A stretch of DNA of 12,337 nucleotides, taken from assembly GCA_905479595.1 (NCBI GenBank), contig CAJQND010000229.1, positions 1 to 12,337 of the forward strand, written 5' to 3'. This DNA is from an uncultured Hyphomicrobiales bacterium. Its GTDB lineage: Bacteria; Pseudomonadota; Alphaproteobacteria; Rhizobiales; CAJQND01. Under the pieces are notes generated by a model, which did not search any database, had not been told where the DNA came from, and worked only from the letters and a program-made list of their open reading frames with translations. This document shows positions 1 to 6,021 of the stretch, piece by piece. Positions within the stretch are counted from its first letter, which is position 1. Each line of letters opens with the position of its first letter. The translations under genes and the position numbers were made by a program.

Positions 1-108
1 CGATTTACCAATGCCATTTTGCGCAATGACATCGACCGCAGCATCAATAATCAGCCGCTTGCTGGCATCAGATCTTTCCTGTGCTCTTTTTGATCTTGAA
101 GTGGCCAT
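1..108 (-). CDS. TetR/AcrR-family transcriptional regulator, N-terminal fragment
   Basis: The first 36 codons of a gene that runs off the left edge. The peptide opens MATSRSKRAQERSDASKR and continues into LIIDAAVDVIAQNGIGKS. This is the usual start of a TetR-type DNA-binding domain: a basic, disordered tail, then helix 1 with the pattern 'I-x-AA-x-x-x-x-x-x-G'. The helix-turn-helix and the ligand-binding domain lie outside the window, so the effector cannot be guessed. The ATG at 108 has no clear Shine-Dalgarno, but the frame and family pattern support it. The gene lies about 107 bases downstream of the ketopantoate reductase-like gene on the same strand and could be co-transcribed with it. 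Family assignment is inferred from one helix only. Confidence 0.72.
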   Translation of the reverse strand, partial: MATSRSKRAQERSDASKRLIIDAAVDVIAQNGIGKS

Positions 109-184
109 TTTTGGTAGTATGTCGATCTTTTGTTTTGCCAGGAATTAGTCAGATATTTCTTGATTTTATATGGACATTCCGATT

Positions 185-211
185 CACACCAGTCGCGCGA
201 AAACCTGTGTG
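185..211 (-). terminator. Possible hairpin after the reductase-family gene
   Basis: Arms CACAC-c-AG (185-192, one bulged base) and CTGTGTG (205-211) can pair. The loop contains the 8-base palindrome TCGCGCGA at 193-200. It lies 5 bases beyond the TAG of the upstream gene. No T-run follows on the minus strand, so it is at best a weak or factor-dependent terminator, or a processing structure. Confidence 0.25.
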
Positions 212-215
212 GTAT

Positions 216-1148
216 CTATACCGCAGGCACGCCGTCACGGAAGGGTTTTAGCGCTGCATATATGGTGGCGTGCACAGGTGTTGGCACCTCTAACTCCTTG
301 CCGAGCCGCACAATAGCACCGGAGAACCATTCAAGCTCAAGACGGCGACCATTTTCAAGATCGACCAATTGTGACGCCTTGCCATTTGCGGGATTGGTGT
401 CAATTGTCGCCACCACCTGATCCACCACATCTGCACCAAATACAACGCCAGCACGGGCGCCAACCCGCTCTGCTTCAGCAACAGACTCCCGCAGCAACCA
501 GCGCATATCCGGGTCACTGCGCACAGTGCCGATGTTACACCGGGTAACAGCTGTCGCAGCACTCGTACCGGCGATCAGCAAGAACTTCTCCCACAGCATT
601 AGATCGGTATCGGCGCAACCATCCGCATCAACGCCAGCAGCCCTGAAAACGGACAAGAGTTCCTGAACCCGCGAACTATCGCCTCCGCCAGGTTCTCCAA
701 AGGCGACATGCGGGCAAGCAGCGATCTTGCCGTTGAAGGTAACCTCACCCGGCGCGGTAATACTGGCAGGAAAATATGCGGCACCGCCCAACATGGCTTT
801 TGAGCCAATTACAGAACCGATATCACGGACACTTTCAATACCATTTTGCAATGTAAGCACGGTCGTATTGGGCGCAATAATGGGTGCGATGGCCTTTGTT
901 GCGGACTCTGTATCATACAGTTTGACGCAAAAAAGCACGGTATCGACAATGCCGATTTCAGCGGGTGTATCGCTCGCACGCACTTTGGGAAGATGCATGT
1001 TTTCAACGCCGCATATGCGTAGCCCCTGCTTACGAATGGCCTGAAGATGGGCCCCGCGCGCGATGAAGGTTACATCACCGCCAGCCGCTGCCAGCTTGCC
1101 ACCGAGATAACCGCCAACGCCACCTGCACCCATGATCGCGATTTTCAT
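216..1148 (-). CDS. 2-dehydropantoate 2-reductase family oxidoreductase (ApbA/PanE-like)
   Basis: Predicted cytoplasmic NADPH-dependent reductase of 310 aa, the usual family length. The start chosen is ATG at 1148, with AAGGA nine bases upstream; a TTG three codons earlier abuts that ribosome site and is less likely. The Rossmann nucleotide loop GAGGVGG is at residues 7-13. The conserved Asn of LQNGI is N102, and the WEK motif gives the likely catalytic lysine K188. The C-terminal domain carries S...DLENGR and then LELEW, whose first Glu (E271) matches the substrate-binding Glu of PanE. Two family positions differ: the Asn usually following the lysine region is missing (WEKFLLIAG), and the 'NG' after the Glu is SG. 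That leaves open a 2-oxo acid substrate other than ketopantoate, since many genomes carry several paralogues. It stops with TAG. It sits between a TetR-type gene and an exported deacylase, so a catabolic role is as plausible as pantothenate synthesis. Confidence 0.85.
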   Translation of the reverse strand: MKIAIMGAGGVGGYLGGKLAAAGGDVTFIARGAHLQAIRKQGLRICGVENMHLPKVRASDTPAEIGIVDTVLFCVKLYDTESATKAIAPIIAPNTTVLTLQNGIESVRDIGSVIGSKAMLGGAAYFPASITAPGEVTFNGKIAACPHVAFGEPGGGDSSRVQELLSVFRAAGVDADGCADTDLMLWEKFLLIAGTSAATAVTRCNIGTVRSDPDMRWLLRESVAEAERVGARAGVVFGADVVDQVVATIDTNPANGKASQLVDLENGRRLELEWFSGAIVRLGKELEVPTPVHATIYAALKPFRDGVPAV

Positions 1149-1317
1149 AATATCCAATCCTTATAGATGCTCACCAATTAGGTGCATTACCGGCCTGTAA
1201 ACCTAAGCTCTGAGCCAAAAGACAGGCAAGAGCGAGCCCAAACCGAATATACTCTGCAAATTAAGGCCCACCCATTTAGTTGTGGGATTGTCATTCAATC
1301 AATCATGGTTGTCGAAG

Positions 1318-1341
1318 CGGCCGGGCAGTTATGCCCAGCCG
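1318..1341 (-). terminator. Strong GC-rich hairpin after the amidohydrolase gene
   Basis: Read on the minus strand, CGGCTGGGCA pairs with TGCCCGGCCG around a four-base loop TAAC. The 10-bp stem has a single G-U wobble that pairs only in the minus-strand RNA (the plus strand has a C/A mismatch). It starts 18 bases after the amidohydrolase TGA, the expected place for a terminator of that gene. No T-run follows, so it may act as an RNA-stabilising 3' end or with Rho. The rest of the 1149-1359 gap holds the ribosome site of the reductase gene and a weaker CCCAC/GTGGG stem at 1267-1286. Confidence 0.5.
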
Positions 1342-1359
1342 TAAATGCGCCTTGTTGCC

Positions 1360-2946
1360 TCAATGCTTTTGGATAGGCGCGCGAACCGCACGGCCGGGAA
1401 AGATGCCCTTCAGAACCTTGGAATTCTTCACAACGACTGTGCCATTCACCAGCACATAGGGGATGCCGGTTGACGGCAGCGCGTTCTCACCTTTTTTCAA
1501 AGTTGAATTATCGGTGACTTTATTTGGGTCGAATATCGTGATGTCCGCGTCGGAACCTACCTGAACCCGGCCCTTGAACGCCATCTGCGCCACACCATTG
1601 TCCTGCAGGAATTTGGCGTATTGGTATGACATTTTCGAGATTGCTTGCATCAGCGTCAACTTGATCTTCTTCTCGCGGGTCAATTTTAAGACCTTGGCAT
1701 GCGCGCCAACGGTGCGCGGATGCGTGGCGGCATCGGTCCACGGTGTGTCCCACTCGGTTATCATTTTTCCGGTCTTGGGGTCGGTGTAAGGAAAGCAGTC
1801 GCAGCCGATCAGCACATCTGGATGGCCAATACCTGTCAAATTGTCTTTTTCGGTCGCATTATAGAACATCACCGGGTGTCCCGGATCGTCCTTGACCATC
1901 TTATTATAACCGGCTTTGTCGAGCGGCTTGCCCGTAGCAGTATCAATGATGTCCTTGTAGGTGCGGCCCATATTCTTCTGGAAGTTATCCGGTTTCAGGT
2001 AGTCCGCCTGAACACCGTTCCCCGCCGCGCCAAAATTGTAGGGATACACCTCGAGTATCACATCCACACCTCTGGCACGCAGATCGTCAATATAGGCAAT
2101 TGATGCCTCGGTTTGCGCCAAAGCCTGAGCGGTAAAATGTGCAATGATGACACCGCCACCATAGGCAATCGAGGGAGCGATGGCCTCCTGAAACGCGAGA
2201 ATGGCCGAGGTCGGCGCGATCTGGCTCGAGAAGCGTGTGTGAATATGAGTGAAGCGGCCGTACTTGGCTGCAAGTTTCTGCATGCCCAGGAGTTCTTCAG
2301 AGCTAAATCCCTCGGTCATATAGCCGACGGGTGGCCCTACCCCGAGTCCACCGCGGCTCAGGCCGTGGTCAACAATTTTCAGGATTTCCTCACGCTGATC
2401 AGGCGTCGCCCGGCGCACGACCCAATCAGCGCCCATGCCCTTCGGATCGACCATTACGTCTTTGACGCCATTACCGGTCGACTTGAACTTGGGCCGGAAA
2501 ACCGCAGTCCGTGCGCCCACCGCGGAAACGGATGCGCCATAATTAGTTTGCGAACGCCCAGCCAATTGATCGTACCATTGATCTACGGGATAAGCGCCTG
2601 CTTCGAGGTCAAGCGCGGTCGTGACGCCGTCTCTCAGTATGCCTTTCTGGCCCAGGGCCGAGTCGACAATGTGAACATGGCCGTCGATAAACCCGGGAGC
2701 AACAACGTGGTTCTTGGCGTCAATGACCTGTTTACCTGTGATTTTACTCTCTGTGATCGCAGTGATCTTCCCGCCCGTCACACAGATATTTCGAATTGCA
2801 TCAAATTTGGTTTCCGGATCCATCACCCGGCCTTCCATGATCGCAACGTCACAACCTTGTCCATACGCCAGCGTCGATGCACTGCCCACAAGCGGGGCAC
2901 ACAAGCATGCCGCCAAACAGGCTTTAGTTAATTTTTTTCCCAGCAT
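1360..2946 (-). CDS. Exported amidohydrolase, D-aminoacylase / N-acyl-D-amino-acid deacylase type
   Basis: Metal-dependent hydrolase of 528 aa, probably periplasmic. ATG at 2946 is preferred over TTG at 2952 because GGAG lies 8 bases before the ATG but only 3 before the TTG. A Sec-type signal (MLGKKLTK, then a hydrophobic Ala/Leu/Cys stretch) ends near residues 24-30, just before the mature N-terminal beta domain starting CDVAIMEGRV. Metal ligands fit the amidohydrolase TIM barrel: GFIDGHVH (H90, H92), a Glu in LDLEAG (E115) as likely bridging ligand, HIH (H234, H236), AHFT (H270) and GCDCFPY (D383). The C-terminal VGSDADITIFDP motif is typical of D-aminoacylase-type enzymes, which remove acyl groups from N-acyl-D-amino acids. 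The DLEAG region recalls the N-acyl-D-glutamate deacylase-like branch more than classic D-aminoacylase, but substrate is inference. Neighbours suggest scavenging. It ends with TGA and is followed by a strong hairpin. Confidence 0.85.
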   Translation of the reverse strand: MLGKKLTKACLAACLCAPLVGSASTLAYGQGCDVAIMEGRVMDPETKFDAIRNICVTGGKITAITESKITGKQVIDAKNHVVAPGFIDGHVHIVDSALGQKGILRDGVTTALDLEAGAYPVDQWYDQLAGRSQTNYGASVSAVGARTAVFRPKFKSTGNGVKDVMVDPKGMGADWVVRRATPDQREEILKIVDHGLSRGGLGVGPPVGYMTEGFSSEELLGMQKLAAKYGRFTHIHTRFSSQIAPTSAILAFQEAIAPSIAYGGGVIIAHFTAQALAQTEASIAYIDDLRARGVDVILEVYPYNFGAAGNGVQADYLKPDNFQKNMGRTYKDIIDTATGKPLDKAGYNKMVKDDPGHPVMFYNATEKDNLTGIGHPDVLIGCDCFPYTDPKTGKMITEWDTPWTDAATHPRTVGAHAKVLKLTREKKIKLTLMQAISKMSYQYAKFLQDNGVAQMAFKGRVQVGSDADITIFDPNKVTDNSTLKKGENALPSTGIPYVLVNGTVVVKNSKVLKGIFPGRAVRAPIQKH

Positions 2947-2973
2947 TCGCAATTACTCCATCATTTTTGTTTT

Positions 2974-3025
2974 CAATTGTGACCGCCTAGTGCCATTGAC
3001 CCTGTGCAATTTTGACCAGCTAGTT
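2974..3025 (-). promoter_or_regulatory. Direct repeats with TGACC core upstream of the amidohydrolase gene
   Basis: Two 19-base repeats, CAATTGTGACCGCCTAGTG at 2974-2992 and CAATTTTGACCAGCTAGTT at 3007-3025, match at 15 of 19 positions and start 33 bases apart. A shorter relative, CCATTGACCC at 2993-3002, lies between them. The TGACC cores therefore recur every 16-17 bases. They sit about 30-80 bases upstream of the amidohydrolase ATG, a good place for an operator or activator site. No regulator is assigned. Confidence 0.4.
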
Positions 3026-3229
3026 ACACTCAATCAGAAGCGTACCGTCAGGGCATGAATTCTTCAACACGCATGAACTTGTGACAGGCGATAAGACCAA
3101 GGGTACCGGTGCGCCAGACCTGCGGTTCGACGCCATTGAGCTTTGCTGTTCAAGTTTATGGTACGTGGTTTCAGGCGGTGCTCCGGGGTTGCTTTTCGTT
3201 TGTGCTGCACTACTTCTTCGGACCAGAAG

Positions 3230-3307
3230 CGGACTTTCGTTCGCTTGATTAGAACGGCAGAAAAGTCCGTACAGCTGCAGTTGATGCTAGTCGTAACCAA
3301 AGTCCGT
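3230..3307. repeat. Triplicated octamer AAAGTCCG (one inverted, two direct copies)
   Basis: CGGACTTT at 3230-3237 is the inverse of AAAGTCCG at 3262-3269, and a third copy lies at 3299-3306. The two direct copies extend to AAAGTCCGT and start 37 bases apart. The inverted pair could form an 8-bp stem around a 24-base loop. The segment is non-coding by appearance; it may be a decayed intergenic repeat or a set of binding sites. Confidence 0.35.
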
Positions 3308-3360
3308 TTCCCGCCCTACCGCCAAAATATGGTCATGAGTCCAGAGCCCAAACCGTGCGC

Positions 3361-3400
3361 GTTAGAAGCTAACGCAAATTTGCAGTTGCATTTTGTGCAA
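3361..3400 (+). promoter_or_regulatory. Cluster of three dyads ahead of the deacetylase-like gene
   Basis: Within 40 bases there are GTTAG-AAG-CTAAC (3361-3373), the perfect palindrome GCAAATTTGC (3374-3383) and TTGCA-N5-TGCAA (3386-3400). They abut one another and end 56 bases before the ATG at 3457, where a promoter and operator would be expected. The shared TTGCA element suggests one regulator binding in tandem. No clean -35/-10 pair could be fixed. Confidence 0.35.
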
Positions 3401-3456
3401 AACAGGTATGCCATAGCGCACTTAAAAAAATCATGCAGGACGAAAAAGGATAGCGC

Positions 3457-4557
3457 ATGAAAACCGGTTGGCTGACACACGAATTATACTACTGGCACGA
3501 TACAGGCACCGGCCCATTGGTGGCCCCACCCGGCCTCACGGTTCAGCCAGGAGAATACGCAGAAAACGCCGAAACCAAACGCCGCTTTCGCAATTTGGTT
3601 GAAGTCAGTCCTCTTTATGATCAGCTGACGATGCTGAAGGCGAGACCGGCAACGCAAGACGAGGTACTCAGGTTTCACACGCCAGAATTGCTCAAGAAAA
3701 TTCAGGATATCAGCAATTCCGGCGGCGGCTGGGCAGACCCCGCTGTACCAATGGGTGCAGGCAGCTATGAGATCGCCATGCTTGCCGCGGGAGGAACATT
3801 GGAAGCGGTCGACAGGGTCGCCAGCGGTGACGTCGACAATGCCTATGTGCTGTGCCGCCCGCGTGGCCACCATGCCACTGCAAACCAATCCATGGGGTTT
3901 TGTATTTTCGGCAATGCCGTTCTTGGTATCATGCACGCTCAGGCGGTGCACGGTGTGGGCAGAATAGCCATCGTGGACTAGGACGTGCACCACGGAAACG
4001 GCACCCAGTCGGCATTTTATGACGACCCAAGCGTGTTGACCATTTCCTTGCACCAGGATGGTCTTTTTCCGCCAAATTCCGGCTTGCTGGAAGAACGTGG
4101 CGGCGGGGCAGGCGAAGGATTTAATTTAAACATACCTCTGCCACCGGGCTCTGGTTCAGGGGCCTATCTGGCAGCAATGGACCGCGTTGTCATTCCCGCC
4201 CTGGACCGTTTCAAACCTGAGATAATATTCGTCGCGAGTGGCTTTGATGCCTCTGCCCTGGACCCGCTTGGGACAATGATGCTGGGATCTGACACCTATC
4301 ATCAGATGACTAACTTGGTTATGGACGCAAGCGAACGCCATTGCGGTGGTAAAATTGTCATGACTCATGAAGGCGGGTATTCGGCGGCTTATGTACCCTA
4401 TTGTGGGCTCAAGACGGTCTCGGCTTTACTCAAGAAACCATCCGGCATCACGGACCCGTTTTTGGAAGACATCCTTGGCTGGGGCGGGCAAGACCTTCAA
4501 CCCCACCAGGACACTGCGGTGTCTGCTGCTGAAAGCTTGCTGGACGCAATCACGTAA
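3457..4557 (+). pseudogene. Histone deacetylase-like / acetylpolyamine amidohydrolase-type gene interrupted by an in-frame amber codon
   Basis: Class II HDAC-like zinc amidohydrolase; the family removes acetyl groups from acylated amines such as acetylpolyamines or acetyl-lysine. The ATG at 3457 has AAGGA six bases upstream. The frame runs to TAA at 4557 (366 codons, normal family length) except for TAG at 3979-3981, codon 175. The context is VD-[TAG]-DVHHGNGTQ, where relatives usually have Trp, so one G-to-A change in TGG explains it. Before the stop are the active-site His pair in RPRGHHA (H138/H139) and GFCIFGNA. After it are metal ligands D176 and H178, the third ligand D264 in GFDASALDPLG, and the catalytic Tyr of HEGGYS (Y308). 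A product ending at the TAG would have 174 aa and no zinc ligands. A restart at GTG 3985 has no proper ribosome site. I see no other damage. Readthrough or sequencing error are the alternatives. Confidence 0.88.
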
Positions 4558-4648
4558 ACCGGAAGATCAAAGAGCTATTGTCATCAGCTAGGGTCAGGAC
4601 TCATTAATAATCTTCAATTCTGTCTCTCCAGGTTCGTTTGAATTGCAA

Positions 4649-5656
4649 TTACAAATTGGTGCTTCGGCATGTTGCAAGAAGCTTCGCCATGTCGGCGGGT
4701 AACGGGCTGTCAAAGCGCATGGGCTCCTTGCTTACAGGATGCTCAAATCCCAGATGAATGGCGTGCAAAGCCTGACGGCCTAGCGCCTTAAGCGCAGCCT
4801 GGCCTTCCGGTCCGAGTTTGAATGCGCTGGCGGCAAAATGTGCACCATAAGAGGCGTCGCCCAACAACGGATGGCCGATATGGGCCAGGTGGACGCGGAT
4901 TTGATGGGTGCGGCCCGTTTCCAGGATGCAGCGCACTCGGCTGGTGATCACTTTCGTTGCCTTTGCCGGCATTGTTTCCAGAACTTGATAATGGGTCACC
5001 GCGTGGCGGCCACGTTCAGTCACTGCGATTTTTTGCCGGTTAGTCTGTTTGCGCCCCAAAGGCGCATCGATTGAGCCTTTCATGCGTTCAAGCGCACCCC
5101 AGACAATGGCTTCATAAGCCCGTGTCATGCGGCCATCGCGACCATGGGCGGCGAATTGTTCGCTGAGGGATTTGTGTGCCTGGTCGGTTTTCGCCACCAC
5201 CATGATGCCAGAAGTTTCCTTATCCAGCCGATGGACGATGCCGGGCCTGCGCACCCCGCCGATACCAGAAAGACTGTCACCACAATGGGCAATCAACGCG
5301 TTCACCAAGGTGCCGTCCCAATTTCCAGCTGCTGGATGCACCACAAGACCAGCCGGTTTATCGATAACAATCAGGCTGTCATCTTCAAAAATTACCTTCA
5401 ACGGAATGTCTTGCGCTTTGGGCTCAGGGTCTTCAGCCGGTGGAACAGTAACGGAAATCTCATCACCGGGTTTGACCCGGTAGTTCGGCTCCACTATCGT
5501 GCGCCCGCTTGCCGCTACTTGGCCCTGTTTAATCAGGTCCTTGAATCGGCTGCGGCTAATGTCGTCAAAATGAGAACCGAGTATCCGGTCTATACGTTCA
5601 CCGGCCTGATCTTCGGTCACGCTTATATAGCGGGTTTCAGGGATATGTTGTGTCAT
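4649..5656 (-). CDS. rluD: 23S rRNA pseudouridine synthase, RluD/RluA family
   Basis: RNA-modifying enzyme of 335 aa that isomerises uridine to pseudouridine; RluD proper acts on helix 69 of 23S rRNA during large-subunit maturation. An S4 RNA-binding domain occupies about residues 18-75 (GERIDRILG, SRSRFKDLI, VKPGDEISV). The catalytic domain follows: VIDKPAGLVVHPA at 98-110, the signature HRLDKETSG at 142-150 with catalytic Asp145, and RTHQIRVHLAHIGHPLLGD at 249-267. Length and order fit RluD rather than the shorter RluA forms. The ATG at 5656 shares two bases with the start of the divergent gene, and no clear Shine-Dalgarno precedes it. In many alphaproteobacteria rpoH follows rluD; here the next gene is the convergent deacetylase-like gene, 91 bases away. 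Family assignment is certain; the exact target uridines are inferred. Confidence 0.93.
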   Translation of the reverse strand: MTQHIPETRYISVTEDQAGERIDRILGSHFDDISRSRFKDLIKQGQVAASGRTIVEPNYRVKPGDEISVTVPPAEDPEPKAQDIPLKVIFEDDSLIVIDKPAGLVVHPAAGNWDGTLVNALIAHCGDSLSGIGGVRRPGIVHRLDKETSGIMVVAKTDQAHKSLSEQFAAHGRDGRMTRAYEAIVWGALERMKGSIDAPLGRKQTNRQKIAVTERGRHAVTHYQVLETMPAKATKVITSRVRCILETGRTHQIRVHLAHIGHPLLGDASYGAHFAASAFKLGPEGQAALKALGRQALHAIHLGFEHPVSKEPMRFDSPLPADMAKLLATCRSTNL

Positions 5657-6002
5657 GACAGAGTTTCAACCGGAACAAGATTACGAAGACCCGCGCAATG
5701 TGCGCATTCTCAAGCGTGTCGTCTATATCATGGGCGTCATGCTTGTCGTAGGGGCAATTGTCGTCATTGGTACGATCATATACCGCGCGGTGAATTATGA
5801 TGCCACCCGCGCCGCAAGTGCGTCCGCCGGCCCAGGCTTTCCCGCTCTCGATGTGGCGGTTGGGCAAGGCGCAACCATTGGCACAATTGAACTGAATGGC
5901 AACCGCATGGCGGTCCATGTCTCCAAAGACGGCAGCAATGAAATTATTATTATTGATGTTCGCCGTGGAACCCTGTTAGGGCGGGTAAAACTGAACAATT
6001 AG
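5655..6002 (+). CDS. Small single-pass membrane protein (DUF6476-like)
   Basis: A protein of 115 aa with an acidic, soluble N-terminus (about residues 1-20), one hydrophobic helix at about 22-43 (VVYIMGVMLVVGAIVVIGTI), and a C-terminal domain of about 70 residues. That domain reads as short beta strands (TIELNGNRMAVHV, EIIIIDVRRGTLLGRV). It resembles the small uncharacterised membrane proteins found divergent from rluD in alphaproteobacteria; the family name is from memory and moderately sure. Its ATG overlaps the rluD start (CATG shared), and AGGGA lies about a dozen bases upstream, inside the rluD coding sequence. It ends in TAG and is followed after 19 bases by the SHMT-family gene, so the two are probably co-transcribed. 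Function unknown. Confidence 0.8.
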   Translation: MTEFQPEQDYEDPRNVRILKRVVYIMGVMLVVGAIVVIGTIIYRAVNYDATRAASASAGPGFPALDVAVGQGATIGTIELNGNRMAVHVSKDGSNEIIIIDVRRGTLLGRVKLNN

Positions 6003-6021
6003 ACTGTATCGGAATAAGCAT

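Larger units (their letters stand above)
2947..3456. other. 510-base intergenic region without a convincing gene
   Basis: This gap separates two divergent genes, the amidohydrolase (minus) and the deacetylase-like gene (plus), so it should hold both promoters. I see three kinds of signal: TGACC-centred direct repeats next to the amidohydrolase start, three copies of an octamer in the middle, and clustered dyads next to the deacetylase-like start. A plus frame stays open from 3024 to its TGA at 3246-3248 and reads partly like protein (VTGDKTKGTGAPDLRFD from a GTG at 3081). It has no good start or family match and may be the decayed tail of a lost gene. No tRNA or mobile-element end was recognised. 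Confidence 0.5.

Noticed and set aside
2113..2931. Long plus-strand open frame of 272 codons inside the amidohydrolase region
   Set aside because: It is antisense to a gene with a signal peptide and all metal ligands of its family; the plus-strand peptide has no recognisable pattern.
3143..3460. Plus-strand open frame of 105 codons whose stop overlaps the deacetylase-like ATG (ATGA)
   Set aside because: The overlap looks like translational coupling, but the peptide is rich in Cys and Arg with no domain pattern, lacks a ribosome site and runs through repeats and dyads. Treated as chance.
3979..3981. Amber codon read as pyrrolysine or another recoded residue
   Set aside because: TAG is the normal stop of at least five genes in the window, no recoding element is visible, and relatives have Trp rather than a special residue at this place.
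3484..4053. Minus-strand open frame of 189 codons antisense to the deacetylase-like gene
   Set aside because: The plus strand carries clear family motifs across this stretch; the minus peptide shows none and has no ribosome site context.
3985..4557. Separate gene starting at GTG 3985 after the amber codon
   Set aside because: It would start in the middle of the DVHHGNGTQ metal motif, with AGGA only one base before the GTG. It is the rest of the interrupted gene, not a new one.
4558..4648. Bidirectional terminator between the deacetylase-like gene and rluD
   Set aside because: Only an AT-rich 6-base inverted repeat (CAATTC/GAATTG at 4615-4645) with a 19-base loop is present; too weak to call.
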